The notes: generated by a model not told the origin, from the sequence alone. A stretch of 64,000 nucleotides of DNA from Paracidovorax valerianellae (GCF_900102625.1 NZ_FMZC01000015.1:42023-106022); one strand, 5' to 3'; shown: positions 45,360 through 55,454, counted from the stretch's first letter. Numbers and translations are program-made.

Positions 45360-46654
45360 GCTCGGGCCCCGACCGGTGCCGCTTCCACGGCGCGCTCGAA
45401 GTAGTAGCAGATTCTTTTGCGGGGCGAGAGATAGTCGAGCGCGTCGCGCGGCAGCTGCGCGGGCCGCAGGCTGCGCCGGATGCCGAGCGCCGGCTGGTCT
45501 TCCAGATCAACCACCAGGGCATCGTCCTTGGAGACACCCGTCTCGTGCACGATCACCTTGGGGCGCAGCGGGCGAGCCGAGTTCACGGCCGTCACGATGG
45601 CGTAGCGGTCATCCACCAGTTGCACGATCGAGCCCGGCGGGTACACGCCCATCATGCGGATGAAGGCCCGCAGGACCACCGCATCGAACCGCTGCTTGTG
45701 CTGCGCGAAGATCACCGACAGGGCCTCGTGCGGCGTCAGCGCATTGGCACCTCGCAGCGGGTTGCACATGCGGTCGTAGTAATTGACGAGCGCCAAGACC
45801 TGGCCGCCGCGGGACATGTCGTCCCCCTTGAGCTGCAACGGAAACCCGCTGCCGTCGGCCATCTCATGGTGCTGCGCGATGGCGTCGATCACGGTCACGC
45901 TCAGGCCCATGCGCTCGGCCAGCACGACGGACTCGCCCACATGCGCTTCGTACAGGGCCTGATCTGCCGGGCCGAGTGCGGAATGCGGCTGGGCCACGTG
46001 CGGTGGCAGCGTGATCTTGCCCAGGTCATGCAGCAGCGCGGCCGTGCCCAGCGCCTGCATGTCGTCACCCAGCATGCCCAGGGCCTTGCCCAAAAGCAGC
46101 GACAGCACCATCACGTTGACCGAATGCAGCGCCGCGCGCGTTCCCACACGCTCGGACAACAGGCGGATGGCGGAATCGCCCTTGTCGAGCAGTTCGTCCA
46201 CACAAGATGCCACCAGGGCATGGGTGGAGGTACGGGCCTCGGCAGGGTCTTGCTCGGCACTGGTGGCCAGGCGTTCGTACACGCGGGTGGCCCGGGCGAA
46301 GCGCTCGTCGCACGCGGCCAGCGAGCGGCTCTGCGCCTTGATGCGTTCGCGAAACTCCGCCATGGACGCCTGCGCGATCGACGGGCCCGCAGCCACGGGG
46401 ACGCGCGCCGCTTCGGTCACGGGATCGGGTGCGGAGGGATGGCCGGGCGGCAGAAGGCCCTGCACGGACGGATCGCTTTTGGAGGGAAGCCAGCGCACCT
46501 GGGACAAGCCCAGCGCGGCCAGCGTACTGATCTGCTCCGGCGAAGCGATGCGGAAGCTGCTGACCGGAAAGGGGTGATTCATCCAGCCGAGGTCGAGCTG
46601 GATGTACATGCCCACACGCAGCCGGCCGACATCGATGAGGAGAGGAGTAGTCAC
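45356..46654 (-). CDS. HD-GYP domain phosphodiesterase with DUF3391-like N-terminus
   Basis: A 432-residue protein predicted to hydrolyse c-di-GMP. The N-terminal region (LRVGMYIQLDLGWMNHPF) resembles DUF3391; the HD-GYP domain has HDLGK near residue 209 and HHEMADGSGFP near 259, the third motif being GFP rather than GYP. Start is taken as GTG at 46654; another GTG at 46681 would add nine residues. Translational coupling with the GGDEF-EAL gene suggests a shared c-di-GMP control module. Confidence 0.87.
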   Translation of the reverse strand: MTTPLLIDVGRLRVGMYIQLDLGWMNHPFPVSSFRIASPEQISTLAALGLSQVRWLPSKSDPSVQGLLPPGHPSAPDPVTEAARVPVAAGPSIAQASMAEFRERIKAQSRSLAACDERFARATRVYERLATSAEQDPAEARTSTHALVASCVDELLDKGDSAIRLLSERVGTRAALHSVNVMVLSLLLGKALGMLGDDMQALGTAALLHDLGKITLPPHVAQPHSALGPADQALYEAHVGESVVLAERMGLSVTVIDAIAQHHEMADGSGFPLQLKGDDMSRGGQVLALVNYYDRMCNPLRGANALTPHEALSVIFAQHKQRFDAVVLRAFIRMMGVYPPGSIVQLVDDRYAIVTAVNSARPLRPKVIVHETGVSKDDALVVDLEDQPALGIRRSLRPAQLPRDALDYLSPRKRICYYFERAVEAAPVGARA

Positions 46655-46820
46655 TTTCGGGGGGCACCAACAAGGCGCCACGGTAGCGCCGGGGTATTCG
46701 TAACCATTATCACCAGTTAATGCACCCTCGTATCAAATGTCAAAATCTTCACATATGGGGCTGTCGATAGGTGATTACCGAAGGTGACGACATTCTCTTT
46801 TTTGCCTTTTTCCCTCTGCT

Positions 46821-47564
46821 CTATAAGCACCAGGGCGCGGCCTGGCGGTGAAAAACGTCCATCCACAGGCCCCACGCGGCGATGGCGAACAGCATCAGCC
46901 CGGCCGCGCGAACGCCCCAGCGTCCGCGGAGCCCCCCCGCAGCATCCCCATGCCGCACGCGCTGCCACAGCCACTGCCCGGCCATGAGCCAGGCAGTGCC
47001 GCCCAACCCGAAACACGCCATGGCCAACGCACCCCGCCAGGGATCGCCGCTCAACGCGGCCACCAGCAGCGCGGAATAAAGCAGCCCGCACGGCATGCAG
47101 GCCCAGGCCATGCCCGTGGAGAACAGCCCCCCGGGCGAGCGCACCCAAGGCGCCACGCGTTGCCACAGCCATTGGCCTGCGCGGTCGATCCATGCCGGCT
47201 GGCGCGCCTGCAACACGAGCAGCGCCGCCCAGGCCAGCACGGCGACATGCAGCAACGTCCAGGCGGGACGAAGCGCAGCGGCTTGCTGGGTCAGCCAGGC
47301 CAGGCGGTCCATGGCCCACGCTGCCATGGCGCCCGCCAAGGCGTAACCCGCGAGCCGGCCCAGGTGGAAAACGAGCGGCCTTGCCCAGCCTGCCCCAGGG
47401 ACCGGTAACGCGACGGTTGCACCGGCCAACGGCTGGGCCGAGACCCGCAAGGGCTTGGAGCCCGCCCGCAAAATCACCCCGCACGGCGCCGCGCACATCG
47501 CCAGGCAATGGGGCCCGCCGGCCAGCCCCATGGCCAGCGCGGTCCAGAACAAGGTGCCGGTCAT
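46821..47564 (-). CDS. Sulfite exporter TauE/SafE-like (DsbD_2-type) membrane protein
   Basis: A 247-residue protein with six predicted helices. Conserved Cys motifs are GGPHCLAMCAAPCG near the N-terminus and WACMPCGLLYSALL in the middle, as in the PF13386-type proteins that accompany cbb3 oxidase genes and probably handle copper or thiol chemistry. It follows hemN on the same strand. A role in oxidase assembly is inferred from location. Confidence 0.8.
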   Translation of the reverse strand: MTGTLFWTALAMGLAGGPHCLAMCAAPCGVILRAGSKPLRVSAQPLAGATVALPVPGAGWARPLVFHLGRLAGYALAGAMAAWAMDRLAWLTQQAAALRPAWTLLHVAVLAWAALLVLQARQPAWIDRAGQWLWQRVAPWVRSPGGLFSTGMAWACMPCGLLYSALLVAALSGDPWRGALAMACFGLGGTAWLMAGQWLWQRVRHGDAAGGLRGRWGVRAAGLMLFAIAAWGLWMDVFHRQAAPWCL

Positions 47565-47589
47565 GGCCGCTCCCGTTGCCCTGCGGGGC

Positions 47590-48972
47590 TCAGATGATGC
47601 GGGAGAACCGCGCCCGGTTGCGGTCGGCCTGCAAGTAACGGTCGAACAGCATGGCGATGCCCCGCACAAAGAACCAGCCCATGGCGGTGACTTCGATGCC
47701 CTCCCCGCTCACGGTGACCAGGCCCTGCGCCTGCAGATCTTCCAAAGCCTCCAGCTCGGCCGAAAAGTACCGCTTGAAGTCGATCAGCCAGGCCTGTTCC
47801 ATGGGCTCGAAAAGCACCTCGCCCTGGCACATCAGCGCCATGATCACGGAGCGGCGCACCAGATCGTCACGGCTCAGCGCGAGGCCCCGGACGATGGGCA
47901 GGCGCCCCTGGTTGATGAAGTCGTAGTACTCGTCCAGCGTTTTCGCGTTCTGGCTGTAGGTGGCGCCCACGCGCCCGATCGCCGACACGCCGAGGCCGAG
48001 CAGGTCGCAGTCCGGCTGCGTGCTGTAGCCCTGGAAGTTGCGGTGCAGCCGGCCCTGGCGCTTGGCCACGGCGAGCGCATCGTCCGGCAGCGCGAAATGG
48101 TCCATGCCGATATAGACGTAGCCTGCGTCCTGAAACGACTGCAGCGACCGCGACAGCATCGCCACCTTCGAGGCGGCCAGGGGCAGCTCGGCCGGAACGA
48201 TGCGGCGCTGCGGCTTGAAGCGCTCGGGCAGGTGCGCATAGGCATAGAGCGCGATGCGATCGGGCCGCAACTCGCCCACCTGCGCCAGCGTGCGCTCGAA
48301 CGACTCGGGCGTCTGCCGCGGCAGGCCGTAGATCAGGTCCACGTTGATCGACTCGAACCCCTGCGCCCGGGCAGCGGCCACCAGGTCGAACACCTGGCTC
48401 GCCGGCTGCACGCGGTGCACGGCCTTTTGCACTTCGGGATCGAAATCCTGCACGCCGAAGCTCAACCGGTTGAAGCCCAGTTCGGCCAACAAGGCCAGCC
48501 GGCCGGCGTCCACCGTGCGGGGATCGACCTCGATCGAATACTCGCCGCCCGGCGCCAGTGTGAAGCTGCGCTGGAGCATGGCCATCAGCGACCGCAGGCC
48601 GTCGTCGGTCAGAAACGTCGGGCTGCCCCCGCCCAGGTGCAACTGGCTCACCACCTGCCCCACCCCGCACTGGGCCGTGTGCAGATCGATCTCACGGCTC
48701 AGGTAGCGCAGGTACACGTCGGCCCGCTCGGGGTGCCGGGTGATGATCTTGTTGCAGGCGCAGTAGTAGCACAGCGACTCGCAAAAGGGGATGTGCACGT
48801 AAAGGGACAGCGGCAGCGCCTTGGTGGCGGACCCCAGCCGGCGCTGCTGCAGGGCGAGGATGTATTCCTCCTGGCCGAAGGCCTCCACGAACCGGTCCGC
48901 GGTCGGGTAGGAGGTGTAGCGGGGGCCGGGCACGTCGAAGCGGCGCAGGAGTTCGGGGGTGACATCGATCAT
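47590..48972 (-). CDS. hemN: Oxygen-independent coproporphyrinogen III oxidase
   Basis: A 460-residue radical-SAM enzyme converting coproporphyrinogen III to protoporphyrinogen IX without oxygen. The iron-sulfur motif C-x3-C-x2-C is in HIPFCESLCYYCACN, followed by LHLGGGSPTFL and the substrate loop I-G-M-D-H-F-A-L-P. Start at 48972 has the ribosome site AAGGAAA. An FNR-type box lies 50 bases upstream, between this gene and the divergent fnr gene, so induction at low oxygen is expected. Confidence 0.95.
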   Translation of the reverse strand: MIDVTPELLRRFDVPGPRYTSYPTADRFVEAFGQEEYILALQQRRLGSATKALPLSLYVHIPFCESLCYYCACNKIITRHPERADVYLRYLSREIDLHTAQCGVGQVVSQLHLGGGSPTFLTDDGLRSLMAMLQRSFTLAPGGEYSIEVDPRTVDAGRLALLAELGFNRLSFGVQDFDPEVQKAVHRVQPASQVFDLVAAARAQGFESINVDLIYGLPRQTPESFERTLAQVGELRPDRIALYAYAHLPERFKPQRRIVPAELPLAASKVAMLSRSLQSFQDAGYVYIGMDHFALPDDALAVAKRQGRLHRNFQGYSTQPDCDLLGLGVSAIGRVGATYSQNAKTLDEYYDFINQGRLPIVRGLALSRDDLVRRSVIMALMCQGEVLFEPMEQAWLIDFKRYFSAELEALEDLQAQGLVTVSGEGIEVTAMGWFFVRGIAMLFDRYLQADRNRARFSRII

Positions 48973-49021
48973 GGGATTTCCTTGTGCCCACTCAATGTGC
49001 CGCAGGCCTCCACGGAAACCC

Positions 49022-49035
49022 TTGACCCAGGTCAA
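49022..49035. promoter_or_regulatory. FNR/Anr-type box between hemN and fnr
   Basis: TTGACCCAGGTCAA matches the TTGAY-N4-RTCAA pattern of FNR-family regulators. It is 50 bases upstream of hemN and about 115 bases upstream of fnr, so it could serve one or both. Confidence 0.75.
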
Positions 49036-49149
49036 GGGTTCTGCAGTCCGGCGCTGCCACAATTGATCCATGACAGGCGCTCTGCATTCGCCCGGGCTCT
49101 CCCGCGCTGGCGGCAGCCGCTCTTCCACCCCTCATCAAAGGCCTTGCCC

Positions 49150-49869
49150 ATGAATCCGCAAACCATCAAAGTGGCATGCTCGAACTGCAACCTGCGCGAG
49201 CTGTGCATGCCGCTGGGCCTGAACGACCAGCAACTGCAGCGGATCGACGAGATCGTGGCGGTGCGCCGCAAGGTCAAGCGCGGCGCCACCCTGTTTCGCA
49301 ATGGCGAGACTTTCAGTTCGCTCTTCGCGATCCGCACCGGCTTCTTCAAGACCTGCGTGGCCACCGAAGACGGCCGCGATCAGGTCACCGGTTTTCAGAT
49401 GGCGGGCGAGATCATCGGCCTGGACGGCATCGTGAGCGACCACCACACCTGCGACGCCGTGGCGCTGGAAGACGCCGAAGTCTGCGTGATGCCCTTCGAC
49501 CGCATCGAAGAGCTGTCGCGCGAAGTCACCGCGCTGCAGCACCACGTGCACAAGATCATGAGCCGCGAGATCGTACGCGAGCACGGCGTCATGCTCCTGC
49601 TGGGCAGCATGCGGGCCGAGGAGCGCCTGGCGGCCTTTCTGCTCAACCTGGTACAGCGCCTGCACGCCCGGGGCTTTTCGCAATCGGAACTGGTGCTGCG
49701 CATGACGCGTGAGGAAATCGGCAGCTACCTGGGTCTCAAACTCGAAACGGTGAGCCGGACCTTCTCCAAGTTCGTCGAAGACGGCATCGTCGAAGTCAAG
49801 CAACGCCACGTGCGCATTCTGGAAACCGAAGCGCTCAAGCGCATCGTGAATTCACAGAGCTGCCACTGA
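49150..49869 (+). CDS. fnr: FNR-type oxygen-sensing regulator
   Basis: A 239-residue CRP/FNR protein. The four [4Fe-4S] ligands are present: C10, C13 and C19 in CSNCNLRELC and C101 in DHHTCDA. The cAMP-like domain spans about 25-145 and the C-terminal helix-turn-helix is TREEIGSYLGLKLETVSRTF, whose E-x-x-S-R recognition residues match TTGAT-type sites. Start MNPQTIKV at 49150 follows a long non-coding open frame. Its targets in this window are probably the three TTGAY-N4-RTCAA boxes. Confidence 0.95.
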   Translation: MNPQTIKVACSNCNLRELCMPLGLNDQQLQRIDEIVAVRRKVKRGATLFRNGETFSSLFAIRTGFFKTCVATEDGRDQVTGFQMAGEIIGLDGIVSDHHTCDAVALEDAEVCVMPFDRIEELSREVTALQHHVHKIMSREIVREHGVMLLLGSMRAEERLAAFLLNLVQRLHARGFSQSELVLRMTREEIGSYLGLKLETVSRTFSKFVEDGIVEVKQRHVRILETEALKRIVNSQSCH

Positions 49870-49917
49870 CCCCTCCCTCCTCTGCCATCACGGTCGAAAC
49901 GGCTGCGATGGCAACCC

Positions 49918-50211
49918 TCACAGCCCTGGGGTATGCCGGGCGCAATCGGCCGGGCGGTCCGTCACCGGCACCGGGCAGCGGTTCAGTTCGAAGGGCGACA
50001 TCGCCAGCAGCGTGGTGAGCGCGCTCGACGCCATCGTCACCAGCCAGAACGCGAAGAAGGCGACGGTATAGACGCCCTCGCGCGACAGCGCCAGCGGCTG
50101 GCCGAACCAGTGCATGTCCTGCGGGTCCACCAGGGCGAAGACCAGCATCTCCAGCACGCCGGCCATCAAAAAGGCCGGCCAGGCAATCCACATCAGGCGT
50201 TGGGTCCACAT
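49918..50211 (-). CDS. Small two-helix membrane protein of the cco locus
   Basis: A 97-residue protein with two predicted helices (WIAWPAFLMAGVLEMLVFAL and VYTVAFFAFWLVTMASSALT) and a hydrophilic C-terminus. Such proteins are encoded beside cbb3 oxidase genes in related bacteria, but the function is unknown to me. It is co-directional with the ccoNOQPGH genes. Confidence 0.7.
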   Translation of the reverse strand: MWTQRLMWIAWPAFLMAGVLEMLVFALVDPQDMHWFGQPLALSREGVYTVAFFAFWLVTMASSALTTLLAMSPFELNRCPVPVTDRPADCARHTPGL

Positions 50212-50303
50212 TGCGCTTGTCTCCTCATCCAGGGTTGGGGCCGTCGCGATCAGGGATCAGTCAACAGCGAGTCGCGGTCAAATCGATCGGCAGGCTGCCG
50301 CCG

Positions 50304-50609
50304 TCAGCGCGGCTGATCCTGCGCAGGGGTGGCCGCGTGGTTGCGCGCCTTCATGGCCGGGGCCAGGCTGAGCGGTTTGCCTTCGAGCGTCTTGTTGATC
50401 TCGATGCCTTGGCGGTAATAGTCTTCCGCCACCACGGGGTCCGGGCGCACCACCGCCACCCACAGCGTGGCAAAGCCTGCGACGACCACGGCGGCGGGCC
50501 CAGCGATCACCATCCAGACGAGGCCGAACTTCCACCAGGGGGCGGTCTGCGGCGGCACTGGAACGGAAGCGGGAGCGTGAGCGGGGACGGCATTGGTAGG
50601 GGATGACAT
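50304..50609 (-). CDS. ccoH: FixH/CcoH family cbb3 oxidase maturation protein
   Basis: A 101-residue protein: a Pro-rich N-terminus, one helix (about residues 26-50, FGLVWMVIAGPAAVVVAGFA) and a D-Y-Y-R-Q-G-I-E-I-N motif typical of FixH. It assists assembly or stability of the cbb3 oxidase. The frame continues upstream, but MSSPTNAV at 50609 gives the usual topology. Confidence 0.85.
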   Translation of the reverse strand: MSSPTNAVPAHAPASVPVPPQTAPWWKFGLVWMVIAGPAAVVVAGFATLWVAVVRPDPVVAEDYYRQGIEINKTLEGKPLSLAPAMKARNHAATPAQDQPR

Positions 50610-50683
50610 GGCATTCACTCCTGAAAACAAAAACGGCGGCTTCGAAAAAGACTCTTGAAAACGACGAGGTAACGAGGGCCGGT

Positions 50684-52132
50684 TCACCGTGGCACCAGGA
50701 ACACCGATTTCTCGGTGACGTGGTCGTCACGGCCCAGCGTCTGCACGTTGAACTGCACCGGGTGCGAACCGGGCGGTGCCGACCCATACGGAACCTGCAG
50801 CCGCACCGCCACCCAGCGCGACTCGGCGGCACCCACCTCCACCTCGGCGTCCGATGCCACCCGCAGCCCGTCGAGCCCCTGCGCGCCGATGCGGTAGCGC
50901 TGGGCGGTTTCGGTGGCGTTCATGATCTGAAGGCGGTAGATGTTCTCCAGCTGCCCGCCCGCCACGATGCGCGAGAGCGAGGCACGGTCGCGCACCACGT
51001 CCACCTTGAAGGGCGTGCGGACGACCAGGCTGGCCAGCAGCCCGACGCACAAGGCCACCAGCACGGCGCTGTACACCAGCACCCGGGGCCGCAGCACGCG
51101 GCGCAGCATCTGCAGGCGGTTCCAGCCCGCGGCCACGCCGTTCTGGGTGGAAAAGCGGATGAGTCCCCGCGGGTAGTGCATCTTGTCCATCACCGTGTTG
51201 CACGCATCCACACACAGGCCGCAGCCGATGCACTCGTACTGCAAGCCGTCGCGGATGTCGATGCCCACCGGGCACACCTGCACGCACAAGGTGCAGTCGA
51301 TGCAGTCGCCCAGACCCTTGGCTTTGTGGTCCACCGCCTTGGTGCGGGGGCCGCGCGGCTCGCCCCGCGCCACGTCGTACGTGACGATGAGCGTGTCGCG
51401 GTCGAACATGGCGCTTTGAAAGCGGGCGTAGGGGCACATGTACTTGCAGACCTGCTCGCGCATGAAGCCGGCATTGCCGTAGGTGGCAAAACCGTAGAAC
51501 AGCACCCAGAAGATCTGCCAGCCGCCCTGCAGCGCCAGCAGTTCGCCGCCCAGTTCACGAATCGGCACGAAATAGCCCACGAACGTGAAGCCCGTCCACA
51601 GCGCCACGGCGATCCACAGAAACTGCTTGAGCGTCTTCTTGCGGATCTTCTCGAAGGTCCAGCCGCCGGCGTCCAGCCGCAGGCGGGCGCTGCGGTCGCC
51701 CTCCACGCGGTGCTCGATCCACAGAAAGATCTCGGTGTACACCGTCTGCGGGCAGGCGAAGCCGCACCAAAGGCGGCCCGCTACCGCCGTGAACAGGAAC
51801 AGCGACATCGCGCTGATGATGAGCAGTCCCGTGAGGTAGATGAAATCCTGCGGGTACAGCACCAGCCCGAACAGATAGAACCGCCGCGCGCCCAGGTCGA
51901 ACAGCACCATCTGCCGCTCGCCCCATTGCAGCCAGGGCAGCGCGTAGAACACGAGTTGCGTGATCGCCACCATCGCCCAGCGCCAGCGGGCGAACACCCC
52001 GCGGATGGAGCGCGGGTAGATCTTCTTTTGCGCCTCGTACAGCGACACCAACTCCGATGCCGCGTCGCTGCCGTTGCCGGCAACCGGGGTGATGGGAATG
52101 ACCTTGCGGGGGCTCCCGCTGGGTGGCTTCAT
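50684..52132 (-). CDS. ccoG: cbb3 oxidase accessory protein CcoG (FixG/RdxA)
   Basis: A 482-residue membrane ferredoxin-like protein needed for copper handling in cbb3 assembly. Motifs: WCGFACPQTVYTEIFLWIEH, CKYMCPYARFQ, and two ferredoxin clusters CIDCTLCVQVCP and CIGCGLCVDACN. Five helices flank these; the C-terminal 120 residues form a periplasmic Ig-like domain. Lies between ccoP and ccoH. Confidence 0.95.
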   Translation of the reverse strand: MKPPSGSPRKVIPITPVAGNGSDAASELVSLYEAQKKIYPRSIRGVFARWRWAMVAITQLVFYALPWLQWGERQMVLFDLGARRFYLFGLVLYPQDFIYLTGLLIISAMSLFLFTAVAGRLWCGFACPQTVYTEIFLWIEHRVEGDRSARLRLDAGGWTFEKIRKKTLKQFLWIAVALWTGFTFVGYFVPIRELGGELLALQGGWQIFWVLFYGFATYGNAGFMREQVCKYMCPYARFQSAMFDRDTLIVTYDVARGEPRGPRTKAVDHKAKGLGDCIDCTLCVQVCPVGIDIRDGLQYECIGCGLCVDACNTVMDKMHYPRGLIRFSTQNGVAAGWNRLQMLRRVLRPRVLVYSAVLVALCVGLLASLVVRTPFKVDVVRDRASLSRIVAGGQLENIYRLQIMNATETAQRYRIGAQGLDGLRVASDAEVEVGAAESRWVAVRLQVPYGSAPPGSHPVQFNVQTLGRDDHVTEKSVFLVPR

Positions 52133-52201
52133 GGCGGTTCTCTAAAGGGGCGGACGAATGACGCCGCCAGGGCTGGAAACAGGTGCTTCAAGTTCCAAGG
52201 T

Positions 52202-53116
52202 TCAGCGCACCGGGTTGCCCCGGTTGGACAGGCCCCACACATACGCGGCCAGCACGCCGATCTGCGCCTCGGTCAGCTTGTCGGCCTGGGCCGGCATGAC
52301 GTTGACCTTGCCGTGGTTGACCATCGCGGTGATGGCCGCTTCGCCCCAGCCGTGCAGCCACACGTCGTCGGTGAGGTTGGGCGCGCCCAGGGCGGTGTTG
52401 CCCTTGCCGTCCATGCCGTGGCAGGCGGCGCACGCGGTGAACTTGGACTTGCCCAGCGAGGCGCGCAGCGAATCGTGCGGACTGCCCGACAGGCTCAGCA
52501 CGTAGTGCGCGAGATTGCGGATCTCTTCGGGCGAACCCACGGCCGCGGCCATGGGCGGCATGGTGCCGGTGCGGCCCTTCTCCAGCGTCTCGCGGATGTT
52601 CTCGGGCGCACCACCGTGCAGCCAGTCGTTGTCGGCCAGGTTGGGAAAGCCCTTGCCGCCGCGGGCGTCCGAGCCGTGGCATTGCGCGCAGTTGTTCATG
52701 AACAGCCGCTCGCCGATGGCCATGGCTTCGGGGTTGGCGGCCATCTCCTCGGTCTTCATCGCCGAGAACTTGGCGTACAGCGGCTCCAGCTCGGTGCGGG
52801 CCTTGGCCATCTCGGCCTCGTACTCGCCTTGCTGCGTCCAGCCGAACTGGCCGGTGAAGCGCCCCAGGCCCGGATAGGCGGCCAGGTAGCCGAAGCCGAA
52901 CACGATGGTCAGCACGAACAGCCACATCCACCAGCGCGGCATGGGGTTGTCCATCTCTCTCAGGTCCTCGTCCCAGACGTGGCCCGTGGTGTTGTCGGTG
53001 CTGGGCGCGACCTTCTTGCGGGCCGTGATCCACAGCAGCAGCAGGCAGCCCAGGATGCCGACCACGGTCAGCCCCGCCACATACAGCGACCAGAAATTGT
53101 GGGTGAAGTCACTCAT
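52202..53116 (-). CDS. ccoP: cbb3 oxidase dihaem subunit CcoP
   Basis: A 304-residue subunit with two cytochrome c centres: CAQCH at 143-147 and CAACH at 229-233. Two N-terminal helices anchor it. It carries electrons to CcoO. Followed by ccoG. Confidence 0.96.
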   Translation of the reverse strand: MSDFTHNFWSLYVAGLTVVGILGCLLLLWITARKKVAPSTDNTTGHVWDEDLREMDNPMPRWWMWLFVLTIVFGFGYLAAYPGLGRFTGQFGWTQQGEYEAEMAKARTELEPLYAKFSAMKTEEMAANPEAMAIGERLFMNNCAQCHGSDARGGKGFPNLADNDWLHGGAPENIRETLEKGRTGTMPPMAAAVGSPEEIRNLAHYVLSLSGSPHDSLRASLGKSKFTACAACHGMDGKGNTALGAPNLTDDVWLHGWGEAAITAMVNHGKVNVMPAQADKLTEAQIGVLAAYVWGLSNRGNPVR

Positions 53117-53140
53117 GTCGTTCTCGTTGTTTTGTGAGGA

Positions 53141-53278
53141 TCAGTCTTGCTCGAAGGGCAGGCGCGCGGCCTCGTCGAAGCGGGCCCGATTGCGGCGCGA
53201 GAACGCCCAGACCAGGATGCCGAGGAAGCAAGCGAGCGAAGCCAGCGTGGCGGCGATGCGCACAGTGGTGATGTCCAT
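53141..53278 (-). CDS. ccoQ: cbb3 oxidase subunit CcoQ
   Basis: A 45-residue protein, below usual gene-calling size. One helix (IAATLASLACFLGILVWAFS) is followed by the CcoQ-typical R-R-N-R-x-R-F-D-E-A-A-R-L-P-F sequence. It lies between ccoO and ccoP with short gaps, in the standard order. Confidence 0.93.
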   Translation of the reverse strand: MDITTVRIAATLASLACFLGILVWAFSRRNRARFDEAARLPFEQD

Positions 53279-53295
53279 GACGGTTCCTTGCAGGG

Positions 53296-53925
53296 TTACT
53301 TGAGGGCCCGGCCCATGACCTGCAGATAGGCCACGAGCACATCCATCTCGGTCTTGCCCTTGACCTCATCGGCCGCGGCAGCGATCTGCTCGTCGGTGTA
53401 AGGCACGCCCACCGTGCGCAGTGCCTTCATGCGCGGCGCGGCCACGGCGGGATCGACCGGAGTCTTCTCCAGCCAGCTATAGGCAGGCATGTTGGATTCG
53501 GGCACCACGTCGCGCGGGTTGTTCAGGTGGATGCGATGCCACTCGTCGCTGTACTTGCCGCCCACGCGGTGCAGGTCGGGGCCGGTGCGCTTGCTGCCCC
53601 ACTGGAACGGGTGGTCGTACACGAACTCGCCCGCCACCGAGTAGTGGCCGTACCGCAGCGTCTCGGCGCGGAAGGGGCGGATCATCTGCGAATGGCAGTT
53701 GTAGCAACCCTCGCGCAGATAGATGTCGCGGCCCAGCAGTTGCACCGCCGTGTAGGGCTGCACGCCCGACACGGGCTCGGTCGTGGACTTCTGGAAGAAC
53801 AGCGGCACGATCTCGGCCAGGCCGCCGATGGCGACCACCAGCACGATCAGCACGATCATCAGGAAGTTGTTGGTCTCGATCTTCTCGTGCGAGAAGCCGG
53901 CCGTCTTTGCGTTGTGTTCGGACAT
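53296..53925 (-). CDS. ccoO: cbb3 oxidase monohaem subunit CcoO
   Basis: A 209-residue membrane-anchored cytochrome c with the haem motif GCYNCH at residues 73-78 and an N-terminal helix ([20 protein letters not shown]). The R-D-I-Y-L-R-E-G-C and M-x-x-Y-x-W-L-E-K motifs are typical. Start MSEHNAK at 53925. Confidence 0.95.
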   Translation of the reverse strand: MSEHNAKTAGFSHEKIETNNFLMIVLIVLVVAIGGLAEIVPLFFQKSTTEPVSGVQPYTAVQLLGRDIYLREGCYNCHSQMIRPFRAETLRYGHYSVAGEFVYDHPFQWGSKRTGPDLHRVGGKYSDEWHRIHLNNPRDVVPESNMPAYSWLEKTPVDPAVAAPRMKALRTVGVPYTDEQIAAAADEVKGKTEMDVLVAYLQVMGRALK

Positions 53926-53944
53926 GGAATGCGCTCCTCGGGGC

Positions 53945-55387
53945 TCAGGCATGGGCCGTGTTCACGACGGCGGGGATCGACACCTTGGCCGAGCGGCCCG
54001 AGATGGCGGTGGCCCATACGTTCCAGGCCATCACCAACATGCCGCCCAGGTACAGCAGACCACCGGCGAAGCGGACCACGTAGAACGGATAGGTGGCCTT
54101 CACGCTCTCGACGAACGTATAGGTGAGCGTGCCGTCGGGGTTGATGGCGCGCCACATCAGGCCCTGCATGACGCCGGCGATCCACATCGCGGCGATGTAC
54201 AGCACGATGCCGATGGTGGACATCCAGAAGTGCAGCTCGATGGCGGGCACCGAATGCATCTTTTCGCGGCCGAACAGGCGCGGAATCAGGTAGTACAGCG
54301 ATCCCATGGTGATCAGCCCGACCCAGCCCAGGGCTCCGGCATGCACGTGGCCCACGGTCCAGTCGGTGTAGTGGCTCAGGGCGTTGACGGTCTTGATGGA
54401 CATCATCGGACCCTCGAACGTGGCCATGCCGTAGAACGACAGCGACACGATCAGGAAACGCAGGATGGGGTCGTCGCGCAGCTTGTGCCAGGCGCCCGAG
54501 AGCGTCATCACGCCGTTGATCATTCCGCCCCAGCTGGGGGCCAGCAGGATCAGCGAGAACACCATGCCCACCGATTGCGTCCAGTCCGGCAGCGCGGTGT
54601 AGTGCAGGTGGTGCGGGCCCGCCCACATGTAGGTGAAGATCAGCGCCCAGAAGTGCACGATCGACAGGCGATAGCTGTACACCGGGCGGCCGGCCTGCTT
54701 GGGGATGAAGTAATACATCATCCCCAGGAAGCCCGCGGTGAGAAAGAAGCCCACGGCGTTATGGCCGTACCACCACTGCACCATCGCGTCCTGCACGCCG
54801 GCATAGGCCGAGTAGCTCTTCATCCAGCCTGCGGGCACTTCGGCGCTGTTGACCACGTGCAGCAGCGCCACCGCCAGGATGAACGCGCCGAAGAACCAGT
54901 TGGCCACGTAGATGTGCCGCACCTTGCGCCGGCCGATCGTGCCGAAAAACACGATGGCGTAAGACACCCACACCAGCGTGATCAGGATGTCGATGGGCCA
55001 TTCCAGCTCGGCGTATTCCTTGCCGGTGGTGTACCCGAGCGGCAGGCTGACGGCCGCCGCCACGATGACGAGTTGCCAGCCCCAGAACGTGAACGAGGCC
55101 AGCGGCCCGGCGAACAGCCGCACCTGGCAGGTGCGCTGCGCCACGTAGTAGCTGGTGGCGAACAACGCGCAGCCGCCGAAGGCGAAGATCACCGCGTTGG
55201 TGTGAAGCGGCCGCAGCCGGCCGTAGCTGAGCCACGGAATGCCGAAGTTGAGTTCCGGCCAGGCCAGCTGCGCGGCGATGAAGACGCCGACCAGCATGCC
55301 CACCACCCCCCACACCACGGCCATGATCGAAAACTGCCGCACGACGGTGTCGTCGTAATGCGCGGCAGCGGTTTTTGGAGATTCCAT
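53945..55387 (-). CDS. ccoN: cbb3 oxidase catalytic subunit CcoN
   Basis: A 480-residue haem-copper oxidase subunit I with twelve helices. Metal-ligand segments are visible: [13 protein letters not shown] (low-spin haem His), [13 protein letters not shown] (CuB site), [16 protein letters not shown] and [11 protein letters not shown]. It reduces O2 with high affinity. Start MESPKTAA at 55387 has AGAGGTG upstream. An FNR-type box lies 54 bases upstream. Upstream DNA beyond that box is the integron remnant rather than ccoS. Confidence 0.96.
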   Translation of the reverse strand: MESPKTAAAHYDDTVVRQFSIMAVVWGVVGMLVGVFIAAQLAWPELNFGIPWLSYGRLRPLHTNAVIFAFGGCALFATSYYVAQRTCQVRLFAGPLASFTFWGWQLVIVAAAVSLPLGYTTGKEYAELEWPIDILITLVWVSYAIVFFGTIGRRKVRHIYVANWFFGAFILAVALLHVVNSAEVPAGWMKSYSAYAGVQDAMVQWWYGHNAVGFFLTAGFLGMMYYFIPKQAGRPVYSYRLSIVHFWALIFTYMWAGPHHLHYTALPDWTQSVGMVFSLILLAPSWGGMINGVMTLSGAWHKLRDDPILRFLIVSLSFYGMATFEGPMMSIKTVNALSHYTDWTVGHVHAGALGWVGLITMGSLYYLIPRLFGREKMHSVPAIELHFWMSTIGIVLYIAAMWIAGVMQGLMWRAINPDGTLTYTFVESVKATYPFYVVRFAGGLLYLGGMLVMAWNVWATAISGRSAKVSIPAVVNTAHA

Positions 55388-55440
55388 CGTGCACCTCTTT
55401 GATTGCACGGAAAGTTTCTTCCGGATACGCGTTTGGGGCA

Positions 55441-55454
55441 TTGACGCAAGTCAA
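55441..55454. promoter_or_regulatory. FNR-type box upstream of ccoN
   Basis: TTGACGCAAGTCAA matches TTGAY-N4-RTCAA and lies 54 bases ahead of the ccoN start, a sensible position for activation of ccoNOQPGH. Confidence 0.8.
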
